DNA from: an uncultured Bacteroidota bacterium
Lineage (GTDB): Bacteria > Bacteroidota > Bacteroidia > Bacteroidales > WCHB1-69
Direction of reading: 5' to 3'
Assembly: GCA_902796805.1 (NCBI GenBank)
Contig: CADBQG010000014.1
Span: 1-62,641 of the forward strand
Length of the DNA stretch: 62,641 bases
The notes under the pieces were generated by a model. It had not been told where the DNA came from. It ran no database searches and worked only from the letters and a program-made list of their open reading frames with translations. How positions within the stretch are numbered: position 1 is the first letter of the stretch; each line of letters starts with the position of its first letter. This document shows positions 18,069-26,483 of this stretch, in pieces. Made by a program: the position numbers and the translations under genes.

Positions 18069-19096
18069 ATGAGAACCATCATTCTTACATGTCATTACTC
18101 TTCTGGTTGGTTGCAACCTCACATTATGGAAGAAGTGATCAACAATCACGACTATTACCACATCTCCCATTGGCCAATACAAAACCCTATTGGAATATAT
18201 CAAGGGGTGCGGTTTTATATGCTATACATAGCTCCCCAAAGCAGGTTTGTTATGATGACAGGAAAGTTCGAGTCCGATCCGCATCGTGATTTGTGTTCGT
18301 GGGAAGGCAACCCTCATCAGAGAAACTGGGTGGGATTGAACATAGAACAATTTATCCATTATAAACGAGGCCCTGTATTGGAAGCAAGTCTGTTGTCGAA
18401 AGCCATTCCAACAGTTGACTGGTGGGGAGATCATCAAGAACTTGTACTCACTGAAGATGAATCTGAAAGAATGGAACAAGTATGGGAAAAGCATGTTGAA
18501 CATCATAGCGCTGATTTTCAAAATCCCGCATTAATGCGTCATTTTGAAGAGGAATACCAAAAGATGGAGATTGGTGAACGGGCGAAAAAAAGAATTGTGG
18601 GCCTGGAAAAGTTAGATGCGTTCTTTGGAGCTGATAGGTCTTGTCTGCACGATGCCGTTGTGACCAAGTTTGATTACGATAGAGACAAAATGGAATTGAC
18701 CGTGTGGGTTGAGATGATTTCGTCTTTCATTTTGAATCATTTATATTCCCGCCTGTTGAACCTAAGCTTGAAAATGGACATTTTTGTGAGGCCGGTCTCT
18801 TTTCTTTGTTCCTTGGCAACAATAATGGAAAGCTTGTATATGCAGTATGCGACATACAGGATTTTAGGACAAACCTTTACAATGCCATTCATGCTTTTGC
18901 TGAAAGGCAAAAAATCAATGTAAATGCTGTACGGGATTGGGCTTGGTATATTTATGACCAAATAGTTTTGAATCGTTACAAAGAAAATGAAAAATGTGAC
19001 GACGAAAAAGATGAAAAATTGGCGAGAAAGATGATGCTTAGGCATCTGAAGTCTTCAAAAATTGATAAGTACCTTCAGAAAAGTACGAAAAAATAA
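18069..19096 (+). pseudogene. unknown protein gene with a frameshift near 18712
   Basis: The first frame (from ATG 18069) gives plausible sequence up to DRDKMELTVWVE and then turns into Leu/Met/Ser-rich residues typical of an out-of-frame read. The other frame, open after a TGA at 18710-18712, continues sensibly: DDFVFHFESFIFPPVEP, then GNNNGKLVYAVCDIQDF, to a TAA at 19094-19096. Joined, they give about 340 residues. The N-terminal part (HISHWPIQNP, FVMMTGKFESDP, AIPTVDWWGDHQELVLTEDE) recalls PUA/EVE-like small domains seen beside nucleases, but this is weak. The DNA is more AT-rich than its neighbours. A sequencing error is equally possible. Confidence 0.6.
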
Positions 19097-19149
19097 ACTA
19101 TGGTCTGTCTGTATCGGAGTTAGACTGGAGTTAGACAAAGAACTTTTCG

Positions 19150-19157
19150 TATCTTTG
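19150..19157 (+). promoter_or_regulatory. -7 box of the WYL pseudogene
   Basis: TATCTTTG followed by CC, with a predicted start near 19161, 12 bases before the ATG at 19173. The promoter appears intact although the gene is broken. Confidence 0.5.
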
Positions 19158-19172
19158 CCGCAAATATTGAAT

Positions 19173-19532
19173 ATGAAAGCATCCGCACTTTTCAAGCAAT
19201 ACGTCTGGCTGGTGGGCACCATCAGCAGCGCCGGGCGCATCACCCTGCGCGAAATCAACGAACGATGGCTCCGCACCGAGATGAGCCAAGGTGTTTTCTT
19301 CAGCCGCCGCTGGTAACTGCTCGGATGCTTGGAAGACGGCGGCTTCCTCACCCTCTCGTTCGACCGCATCCAAGAGATGGCGATGACGGACAGGACTTTC
19401 GTCCAGGACAAGGATTTTGACGCCCAGGCCTACTTCTCGAATTATTACGGCATTATGCAGGGTGGAAACGAGCCGAAACAGCGGATTGCACTGAAAATCA
19501 GGTGCATGCATTTGAAAGCAGCGGAGGAATAA
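19173..19532 (+). pseudogene. WYL-domain transcriptional regulator, internally deleted and stop-mutated
   Basis: The head (ATG 19173) reads SALFKQYVWLVGTISSAGRI and goes on to REINERWLRTEMSQG, the N-terminus of Bacteroidota WYL regulators. It then jumps directly to RRW-stop-LLGCLEDGG and SFDRIQEMAMTDRTFVQD, which is the WYL domain itself. The wing and linker (about 100 residues) are missing. The in-frame TAA at 19314-19316 stands where WYL proteins have Tyr in the WYLLG-type motif, so a TAC to TAA change is likely. The tail stops early at 19532. Certainly non-functional as a full regulator. Confidence 0.8.
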
Positions 19533-19602
19533 CTTTTTCTGAAAAAAACGGATGCCGAAATTGAAAAATCCAACCATCGTTCCGACAAATCAGTATTTAT
19601 AC

Positions 19603-19610
19603 TATCTTTG
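19603..19610 (+). promoter_or_regulatory. -7 box for rpe
   Basis: TATCTTTG followed by C. A start near 19614 is 27 bases before the rpe ATG. Confidence 0.55.
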
Positions 19611-19640
19611 CATTCTTAAAATCATACAGCAACAGAGTCT

Positions 19641-20291
19641 ATGAAACCCATTATTGCCCCGTCGCTGCTTTCCGCAGACTTCAACAACCTCGGCGCTGAA
19701 ATCAGGATGCTCAACAACTCCGGCGCCGACTGGATCCACCTCGACGTAATGGACGGCGTGTTTGTTCCCAACATCTCTTTCGGAATCCCCGTGATAAAAT
19801 CTGTGAGGGCGATTTCGGAGAAACCCTTGGACACTCACTTGATGATAGTGCAGCCCGAGAGATACATACGCGCTTTCAAGGAAGCCGGGAGCGACATGCT
19901 CACCGTACACTGGGAGGCATGCACGCATCTCCACAGGACTGTGGCGCAAATCAGGGAGGAGGACATGCTTGCCGGCGTCGCGCTGAACCCGCACACGCCA
20001 GTTTCCGGACTTGAAGACATAATACAGGACGTGGACCTTGTGCTGATAATGTCGGTGAACCCCGGCTTCGGAGGGCAGAAGTTCATAGAACGCTCGCTGC
20101 GGAAGATTTCACAGCTTCGCGAGATGATAGAGCGCAGCGGCTCAAACGCCCTGATAGAGGTTGACGGCGGCGTGAACACCGAAAACATCGCCGAGATAGT
20201 GAAGGCCGGCGCCGACGCCGTGGTCGCCGGGAACGCGGTCTTCAAGTCGCAAGACCCGCCTGCAACCATCGAGTTGCTTAAAAACTCATGA
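19641..20291 (+). CDS. rpe: ribulose-phosphate 3-epimerase
   Basis: Interconverts ribulose 5-phosphate and xylulose 5-phosphate in the pentose phosphate pathway. The 216-residue TIM barrel contains IAPSLLSADF at the N-terminus, DWIHLDVMDGVFVPNISFG with catalytic Asp and metal His, MSVNPGFGGQKFI (phosphate-binding loop), and IEVDGGVN followed by GADAVVAGNAVF. Complete. The MFS transporter gene starts 35 bases after its stop and may be co-transcribed. Confidence 0.96.
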   Translation: MKPIIAPSLLSADFNNLGAEIRMLNNSGADWIHLDVMDGVFVPNISFGIPVIKSVRAISEKPLDTHLMIVQPERYIRAFKEAGSDMLTVHWEACTHLHRTVAQIREEDMLAGVALNPHTPVSGLEDIIQDVDLVLIMSVNPGFGGQKFIERSLRKISQLREMIERSGSNALIEVDGGVNTENIAEIVKAGADAVVAGNAVFKSQDPPATIELLKNS

Positions 20292-20326
20292 TATTCCAAG
20301 GTAATCAATCTGAAAAAACATAAACT

Positions 20327-21589
20327 ATGGAAGAGAAAAAAAGAGGCACTGCCTACAGCATGTTCGTCATCGGCTCGCTGTTTTTCGTGTTCGGCTTCGT
20401 AACATGGCTGAACAACATACTGATTCCCTACATGCGCACCTCATGCGAGCTCACGACCCAGGTCCAGGGATACCTGGTGACATTCGCGTTCTACATAGCA
20501 TATTTCGTGATGTCGATACCTTCTTCTTACGTTCTCAAGAAGACAGGATACAGCAACGGCATGGCCCTCGGCCTCGTCATCATGGCGGTGGGCTGCATGA
20601 TGTTCATTCCGGGGGCGCGCCTGCGCAGCTATCCCGTATTTCTTGCAGGCCTCTTCCTCCAGGGCAGCGGGCTTTCGCTGCTTCAGACAGCCAGCAACCC
20701 ATACGTCACCGTGATAGGCCCCATCGAGTCGGCGGCGCGCCGAATGAGCATAATGGGCATCTGCAACAAGGTGGCGGGCATGATAGGGATACTGATCCTC
20801 TACAACGCCCTCTTCGGCGGCAAGGAGGAACTTATTGAAAGCATCAAGACCGCCGCTTCCGGCCCGGAAAAAGAGGCGATGCTGCAACAATTGTCGAACG
20901 GTGTAATCATACCATACCTGATAATGACAGCCGTTCTCATCGCGTTAGTCCTTTTCATAAAGTCGGCGCACCTGCCCGAAATCATCGAGGAGGAGAAGAA
21001 AATCGACGGAAAGGCCACAAGCCTGTTCGACTACCCATATATGTGGCTCGGCGTGGCAGCAATCTTCTTCTATGTAGGCGCCGAGGTCATTGCCATCGAC
21101 ACTCTCATGGGCTACGGCGACTACTACAACATACCGGCTTCTGTATCACACTACTTCGGCGTGTACGCATTAGTTGCGCTTCTGGTGGGCTACATCTGCG
21201 GCATTTTGTTTGTACCCAAGTACATATCGCAGCGCAACGCGCTGATAATACAGCTTTTGCTTGCCGTCACGCTCGTCATAGTGGCGCTGTGCACCGAAGG
21301 TCTGGTGTCGGTAATCGCCATTGTGTGCCTCAGTTTCGCCCACGCCATCATGTGGCCTGCAATCTGGCCTTTGGCGATACGCGACTTGGGGAACCACACT
21401 GAATTCGCCTCCGCGCTGATGGTCATGGCCATAGTGGGCGGCGCCCTGATACCGTTGGTGTACGCCAAGATCGCCGACGCCGTGAACCCGCACGCCGCAT
21501 ACTCGGTGCTCTTTGTATGCTATGCCTACATCCTGTTCTTCGCCACATTCGGCTACAAGATTTCAAAGTCGGACATGAAAGCCGAATAA
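20327..21589 (+). CDS. sugar MFS transporter (FucP/GluP-like)
   Basis: The 420-residue major facilitator protein has about 12 membrane helices. The N-terminal FVFGFVTWLNNILIPYMR, the block LFLQGSGLSLLQTASNPYVT, and GICNKVAGMIG in the middle are typical of the fucose/glucose/galactose-H+ symporter family of Bacteroidota. It follows rpe, so uptake of a sugar entering central metabolism fits. The exact sugar cannot be read from sequence. Confidence 0.9.
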   Translation: MEEKKRGTAYSMFVIGSLFFVFGFVTWLNNILIPYMRTSCELTTQVQGYLVTFAFYIAYFVMSIPSSYVLKKTGYSNGMALGLVIMAVGCMMFIPGARLRSYPVFLAGLFLQGSGLSLLQTASNPYVTVIGPIESAARRMSIMGICNKVAGMIGILILYNALFGGKEELIESIKTAASGPEKEAMLQQLSNGVIIPYLIMTAVLIALVLFIKSAHLPEIIEEEKKIDGKATSLFDYPYMWLGVAAIFFYVGAEVIAIDTLMGYGDYYNIPASVSHYFGVYALVALLVGYICGILFVPKYISQRNALIIQLLLAVTLVIVALCTEGLVSVIAIVCLSFAHAIMWPAIWPLAIRDLGNHTEFASALMVMAIVGGALIPLVYAKIADAVNPHAAYSVLFVCYAYILFFATFGYKISKSDMKAE

Positions 21590-21623
21590 TTGCACGGAAG
21601 TATTGCAGCTAAAGATTTTTTTC

Positions 21624-21631
21624 TATTTTTG
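21624..21631 (+). promoter_or_regulatory. -7 box for rubrerythrin
   Basis: TATTTTTG followed by CC, with ATTG 18 bases upstream. A start near 21635 excludes the in-frame start at 21590 and leaves about 30 bases before the ATG at 21665. Confidence 0.55.
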
Positions 21632-21664
21632 CCACACAATAAAATCAACATAAACAACAGAGAA

Positions 21665-22204
21665 ATGGAACTTAAAGGCTCAAAGACAGAGAAAAACCTC
21701 CAGACGGCATTTGCCGGGGAATCGCAGGCCAGAAACAAATATTCCTATTATGCCTCGAAGGCAAAGAAAGACGGCTACAACCAGATAGCCGCCATTTTCG
21801 AGGAGACTGCGGCAAACGAGAAGGAACATGCAAAGATATGGTTCAAGCTCCTCCATGGCGGCAAGGTGCCCGACACCACCGTGAACCTGGCCGACGCAGC
21901 CGCCGGCGAGAACTACGAGTGGACCGACATGTACGCCGAGTTCGCGAAAACCGCCGAGGAGGAAGGCTTTGCCGAGATTGCAAAGCTGTTCGCCATGGTG
22001 GGTGAGATTGAAAAGCACCACGAGGAGCGATTCAGAAAACTGCTCGCCAACATAGAGGGCGGAATCGTCTTCTCGCGCGACAACGACATGATTTGGCAGT
22101 GCTCAAACTGCGGGCATATAGTGGTGGGAAAGAAAGCCCCTGAAACCTGCCCCGTGTGCGACCACCCGCAATCTTATTTCCAAATAAAGGCCGACAACTT
22201 CTAA
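21665..22204 (+). CDS. rbr: rubrerythrin
   Basis: Non-haem diiron peroxidase that reduces H2O2 in anaerobes. The 179-residue protein has an N-terminal ferritin-like four-helix domain with metal motifs ([38 protein letters not shown]) and a C-terminal rubredoxin domain with CSNCGH and CPVCDHP. The start at 21665 gives the standard [13 protein letters not shown]-terminus. The reverse-type rubrerythrin gene follows 48 bases downstream. Confidence 0.96.
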   Translation: MELKGSKTEKNLQTAFAGESQARNKYSYYASKAKKDGYNQIAAIFEETAANEKEHAKIWFKLLHGGKVPDTTVNLADAAAGENYEWTDMYAEFAKTAEEEGFAEIAKLFAMVGEIEKHHEERFRKLLANIEGGIVFSRDNDMIWQCSNCGHIVVGKKAPETCPVCDHPQSYFQIKADNF

Positions 22205-22252
22205 CCCATTGGGTTTTATATTATTATTCATCAACAACAAAAATCAAAAATT

Positions 22253-22807
22253 ATGAAAAAAAGATTTATATGCACAGTATGCGGCTACGTTCATGAAGGC
22301 GATACGCCGCCCGAGAGATGCCCGCAATGCAAGCAACCCGCCGACAAGTTCAAGGAACTCAAGGAGGAAGAGGGAACACTCCAGTTTGTTACGGAACACG
22401 TGATAGGAGTGGCCAAGGACAGCGACGAAGAGATGATCAAGGATCTCAACGCCAACTTCATGGCTGAGGCCACCGAGGTGGGCATGTACCTTGCCATGAG
22501 CCGCCAGGCCGACCGCGAGGGCTATCCCGAAATCGCCGAGGCTTTCAAACGCTATGCCTTCGAGGAGGCTGAGCACTGCGCAAAATTCGCCGAGCTGCTC
22601 GGCGAGATCGTGTGGGACACAAAGACAAACCTCGAGAAACGGATGCTCGCCGAAAGCGGCGCCTGCGCCGACAAGATGCGCATCGCCAAGCGCGCCAAGG
22701 AGATGAACTGGGACGCAATCCACGACACCGTGCACGAGATGGCCAAAGACGAAGCACGCCACGGACAAGGCTTCGAGGGCCTCTTCAACAGGTATTTCAA
22801 AAAATAA
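22253..22807 (+). CDS. reverse rubrerythrin (rubredoxin domain first)
   Basis: The domain order is inverted. An N-terminal rubredoxin-like domain ([20 protein letters not shown], residues 7-26) is followed by the ferritin-like diiron domain ([47 protein letters not shown]). Reverse rubrerythrins act in NADH-linked peroxide and oxygen reduction in anaerobes such as clostridia. The 184-residue protein follows classical rubrerythrin in the same direction and ends in a terminator, so the two form an oxidative-stress operon. Confidence 0.92.
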   Translation: MKKRFICTVCGYVHEGDTPPERCPQCKQPADKFKELKEEEGTLQFVTEHVIGVAKDSDEEMIKDLNANFMAEATEVGMYLAMSRQADREGYPEIAEAFKRYAFEEAEHCAKFAELLGEIVWDTKTNLEKRMLAESGACADKMRIAKRAKEMNWDAIHDTVHEMAKDEARHGQGFEGLFNRYFKK

Positions 22808-22830
22808 TAATTACATAAAATAATCCTCAG

Positions 22831-22862
22831 GCCGCGCCGTCAGTCTAATGGCGCGGCTTGTT
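22831..22862 (+). terminator. intrinsic terminator after reverse rubrerythrin
   Basis: Stem GCCGCGCC/GGCGCGGC with an 11-base loop, followed by TTGTTTGT. Confidence 0.75.
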
Positions 22863-22929
22863 TGTGATTTGAAAGCCTGTATGGTTCATTTTTTAAGAAT
22901 TTTTAAGAAACAGGGTTTGTAAAAAAACA

Positions 22930-22937
22930 TATTTTTG
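22930..22937 (+). promoter_or_regulatory. -7 box for the lipoprotein pair
   Basis: TATTTTTG followed by CA, 61 bases before the ATG at 22999. Confidence 0.45.
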
Positions 22938-22998
22938 CACCTTGAAATAAAAGGCGAATTTAAAAAACAGATAAACACTAACCAAAATTATTAAAAAA

Positions 22999-23517
22999 AT
23001 GAAAAAAGTATTAAGCGCAGTGGCATTATTTGCCGTAGTTTTGTTCGCTGGTTGCGGTGGACAACAACAGAAAACTTCAGCCGATTACCTCACCAAACAG
23101 ACAAAAGGATGGGTTCTCACGGCCGCTACTTCAGACCCTGCATACGTTATGAAATCGGGCGAAAGAATCACCGATATTTATAACGACGGCTATCTTAAAG
23201 ATTTTGAGAGGGATTACATCCTTATCTTCCAAGAGAACGGCAGCCTTATCGTGAAACCCGGCAAGCACGTTGCTCCGAGCGCACAGGAAGGCTACACTGC
23301 AGAAACAAACATAGGCACATGGAAAATCACCACCGACCTTGTTTACGGTGAAATCCTCACCTGCCAGATTCCTTTCTTCTACGACACTGAGGAAGAAGTT
23401 TGCAGAATCGTGTCCATCAACGACAAGGAGATGAACCTCAACTGCACAATCGACGACGAGGATCCTGCAGCAAAGGCTATCTACACTTTCCGCATGAAGT
23501 TTGAACCTGCAAAATAA
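22999..23517 (+). CDS. predicted lipoprotein, lipocalin-like
   Basis: The 172-residue protein has a lipoprotein signal with lipobox FAGC (Cys near 19) after MKKVLSAVALFAVVLF. The mature part has a conserved-looking order for Bacteroidota lipocalin-like lipoproteins: TKGWVLTAATSDPAY, then DYILIFQENGSLIVKPG, IGTWKITTD and a strand-rich end. No enzyme motif. Function unknown. It is followed by a second small lipoprotein gene after 39 bases. Confidence 0.8.
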   Translation: MKKVLSAVALFAVVLFAGCGGQQQKTSADYLTKQTKGWVLTAATSDPAYVMKSGERITDIYNDGYLKDFERDYILIFQENGSLIVKPGKHVAPSAQEGYTAETNIGTWKITTDLVYGEILTCQIPFFYDTEEEVCRIVSINDKEMNLNCTIDDEDPAAKAIYTFRMKFEPAK

Positions 23518-23556
23518 TTTTTAACGCATTTAGTAACAATCCAAATTTTGAATAAA

Positions 23557-23934
23557 ATGAAAAAAGTATTATTGGCAGTTTTGTGCGCAGGCCTGTTCTT
23601 CGCTTGCGGCAACAAGAAACAACAAGAAACCGAAACTTTGGTTGATACAGCTGTTTGCGAAGAGGTTGTAGAGGCCCCCGTTGAGGAAGAAGTCGCTCCT
23701 GTTGAGGAAGCAGCCCCTGTTGCTGAAAAGACTACTCCCAAAAAGACCACAACAACAGCTAAGAAGACCACCAACAACAATTCAGGCATGAAGGTTGCTG
23801 ACACAAAGGCTGAAGAACCCACATTGGAGCAGCAGGCCAAGAACGCCGCAAACCGCGTTGCCGGCAAGGCTGTCGAAAAAGCCGAGACCGAAGCAACAAC
23901 AACAATTGTTAACTCTGGTAAGAAGAGAAGATAA
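23557..23934 (+). CDS. small low-complexity lipoprotein
   Basis: The 125-residue protein has lipobox FFAC after MKKVLLAVLCAGL. The rest is low complexity: a Glu/Val/Pro-rich acidic stretch (EEVVEAPVEEEVAPVEEAAP), a Lys/Thr-rich stretch (TTPKKTTTTAKKTTNNN), and a helix-forming tail ending GKKRR. It is probably an extended periplasmic or envelope protein that switches from acidic to basic. The signal resembles that of the preceding lipoprotein. No family recognised. A terminator follows. Confidence 0.75.
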   Translation: MKKVLLAVLCAGLFFACGNKKQQETETLVDTAVCEEVVEAPVEEEVAPVEEAAPVAEKTTPKKTTTTAKKTTNNNSGMKVADTKAEEPTLEQQAKNAANRVAGKAVEKAETEATTTIVNSGKKRR

Positions 23935-23957
23935 TTTCCTTCTTAGACAAACGTAAA

Positions 23958-23991
23958 AAAGAGGCTGAACGTTGTTCGGCCTTTTTTTTTG
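23958..23991 (+). terminator. intrinsic terminator
   Basis: Stem AGGCTGAA/TTCGGCCT (one G-T pair) followed by nine T. Confidence 0.85.
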
Positions 23992-24017
23992 CCTTGAATT
24001 AGATGACAGAATATTGC

Positions 24018-26480
24018 TCACTTGAGTTTCACAACCGTTACGCCCGCACCGCCGAGTTCGAGCATTTCGTCATGGAACTCCGCCACCGAAGGGCGTTTTG
24101 ACAAATGCTGCCTAACAATGCTGCGCAATATTCCATTACCTTTTCCATGCAGTATTCGCAGGCTGCCGACACCGAGCATTTCAGCCTCGTCGAGGTATTC
24201 CTCGAGGTTGTGCAGCATCTCCTCCGCACGTTGTCCACGCACGTCCAACGTTGTACTGAAGGCCGACAGTTTCTTGTTCAGAGCGTCGGCCACAGAACCC
24301 GTGTTGAACTGCGACACATTTCCCCTCTCGATGTTTCTCGCCTCTTTCTTGCTTATTTTCACCAACTTTTCCAAGTCGGTCTTGAAATTCACCGAGTGGA
24401 ACGAGATTGTTGCCTCCTTGCCGGCTATTGCAGTTACCTCGCCGGCAATCTGCGAATCGGGGAGATACACGGAGTCGCCAACAGCGATTGTCTTGCTAAT
24501 CGGTCCCTCTTCCCTGGGTTTTTGCACGGCGCGCCTCTTGTGTACCGGCACTATCGGTTTGACAGACTCTTCCTTTTCTATATCATCTATCTCTTTTTCA
24601 AGTTCTTTCTTGAAGGATTTTATCTCCTGCCGCACCTCTTTGGTTCTCTCGGAGTCGGCCTTCGACTCCTTTATCTCCCGTATGGTGTTCTCGATGATTT
24701 TGTTGGCGCTGTTGACAATATTGTCGGCCTGATTCCTGGCCTTTGAGAGAATCTCCTTCCTTTGTTTGTCGAGCAGTGCGAACTTCTCGGAGTATTCGTC
24801 AATCATTGTTGCAAGCTGCTCATCGGCGGCGCGCACCAAACGCAGCTGCTTCTCGGCCTCGGCCTGCACTGTCTCTATCTCCTCCAACTTCCTCTCATAG
24901 TCAATCTGCGCCGTTCCCGACTTCGACACGGCGTTTTCTATGATCTTGGGGTTTAGCCCGATGTGCCGCGCTATCTCGTAAGTGAACGAACTTCCAGGCT
25001 TTCCAATCTTGAGTTTGTAGATGGGCTTGAGCGCATTAGTGTCGAAAAGCATCGCGCCGTTGACAGATTCAGGATGGGTGTCGGGAAACATCTTGAGATT
25101 TCCGTAGTGCGTTGTTATAACTCCGAAGGCACCTTTCTGATAATAGTTCTCCAGCACAGACTCGGCCAGCGCGCCGCCAAGGGTTGGCTCGGTGCCGCTG
25201 CCGAACTCGTCAATCAGGAAGAGCGACTTCTCATTGATGTTCTCCTCTGTCACCTTGAGGTTTGTGAGATGCGAGCTGTACGTGCTCAGTTCGTCCTCAA
25301 TGGACTGCTCGTCGCCTATGTCGATGAAAATGCTTTCGAAGACGCCCATGTCAGACGTGCTCATCATCGACACGGGAATCCCGCATTGCATCATGTATTG
25401 CAGAAGTCCTATGCTTTTCAGACACACTGACTTACCTCCTGCGTTGGGTCCTGAAATTATAAGTATCCTCTGGTCTTTGCTCAGGTTTATGTCCAATGGC
25501 ACAGGCTTGCGTCCGTGCCTCTTCAGGTTCAGCAGCAGCAAAGGATGCATTGCCTGCTGCCAGTTGACAACAGTGTTATGGCTTACGTGCGGAACCGTTG
25601 CGTCTATGTCGATGGCGAACAACGCCTTCGCGCGAAGGAAGTCGTACTCGCCCATCAGCCGCTGCGCATCGAGAATGTTTTCCGCCTGCGGACGTATTTT
25701 GTCCGACATTTCGGTGAGAATCCTTATTATTTCGCGCTGGCTGGCATTCTGAAGGTCTTTCAACTCGTTGTTCGCGTCGAAGACCTCGGCGGGTTCTATG
25801 AAAACCGTCTGCCCTGTAGCGGACTCGTCGTGTACAAACCCCTTGAGCCTGCGCTTGAACTGTGAGGTAACGGGTATGCACAGACGGCCGTTCCTGACAG
25901 TCATTTCGGCGTCCTCTTTCACGATCCCGTCCTGCTTTGCGGCCGCAAGTATTTTCCTTATCTGCCTGTCCGCATCGCGTGATATTCTGTTTATGGCGCC
26001 CTTTATGCGCGACAGCTCCGCCGAGGCGTCGTCCCTGATCTGCCCCTTTTCGTCCATTATCCTGTTGATGGAGTTCATCAAGTCGCGCTGGATTACCATT
26101 TCGGAACACATGTACCACAATCGCGGATACTTGTTGTCTTCATGACGGACCTTGAGATACACGAATATGTTGGTCATCGACTGAAGGAAAGCCCTCATGC
26201 AGGCCAGGTCTTCAGTCTCGATATATGTGCCTTCCACTTTCAGATGCTTCAGTGCCGGGCGCAGGTCGTAGAAGTCCTGCGCGGGAAACGGTTCGTCGAA
26301 AAGAAGCATCTGCCTGAACTCCTCCACCGACTCAAGCTCGGGCATTATCTGTAGCAGGTCGGTCATGAAAGCCATCTTGTCAACAAGTTCGACACCTATC
26401 TGCGAAAGACAGCGGTCTGCAATCAGATGCCTTATTGAGTCGAAACCGATTTTCTCTTCAAAGTTGTCGGGATACAGCAT
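24018..26480 (-). CDS. mutS2: MutS2 family endonuclease/ATPase
   Basis: The 820-residue MutS homologue lacks the mismatch-recognition domain. It has the MutS core, Walker A SGPNAGGKSVCLK (near 336-348), Walker B LFLIDEFGSGTEP, a coiled-coil clamp segment, and a C-terminal Smr nuclease domain with LDVRGQRAEEM and LHGKGNG. In other bacteria MutS2 suppresses recombination or rescues collided ribosomes; which applies here is unknown. It starts three bases after the MATE gene stop, as the last gene of the minus-strand run. Confidence 0.94.
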   Translation of the reverse strand: MLYPDNFEEKIGFDSIRHLIADRCLSQIGVELVDKMAFMTDLLQIMPELESVEEFRQMLLFDEPFPAQDFYDLRPALKHLKVEGTYIETEDLACMRAFLQSMTNIFVYLKVRHEDNKYPRLWYMCSEMVIQRDLMNSINRIMDEKGQIRDDASAELSRIKGAINRISRDADRQIRKILAAAKQDGIVKEDAEMTVRNGRLCIPVTSQFKRRLKGFVHDESATGQTVFIEPAEVFDANNELKDLQNASQREIIRILTEMSDKIRPQAENILDAQRLMGEYDFLRAKALFAIDIDATVPHVSHNTVVNWQQAMHPLLLLNLKRHGRKPVPLDINLSKDQRILIISGPNAGGKSVCLKSIGLLQYMMQCGIPVSMMSTSDMGVFESIFIDIGDEQSIEDELSTYSSHLTNLKVTEENINEKSLFLIDEFGSGTEPTLGGALAESVLENYYQKGAFGVITTHYGNLKMFPDTHPESVNGAMLFDTNALKPIYKLKIGKPGSSFTYEIARHIGLNPKIIENAVSKSGTAQIDYERKLEEIETVQAEAEKQLRLVRAADEQLATMIDEYSEKFALLDKQRKEILSKARNQADNIVNSANKIIENTIREIKESKADSERTKEVRQEIKSFKKELEKEIDDIEKEESVKPIVPVHKRRAVQKPREEGPISKTIAVGDSVYLPDSQIAGEVTAIAGKEATISFHSVNFKTDLEKLVKISKKEARNIERGNVSQFNTGSVADALNKKLSAFSTTLDVRGQRAEEMLHNLEEYLDEAEMLGVGSLRILHGKGNGILRSIVRQHLSKRPSVAEFHDEMLELGGAGVTVVKLK

Positions 26481-26483
26481 GTC

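Noticed and set aside
18700-18730. Programmed -1 frameshift in the unknown gene
   Set aside because: No slippery heptamer or strong downstream structure was seen, so decay or sequencing error is simpler.
17982-19640. A defence island in the AT-rich accessory stretch
   Set aside because: Only broken genes and one DUF1294 protein are present; no nuclease, toxin or sensor pair can be supported.
24105-24746. Plus-strand frame opposite mutS2
   Set aside because: The Smr domain and MutS core on the minus strand explain the openness.
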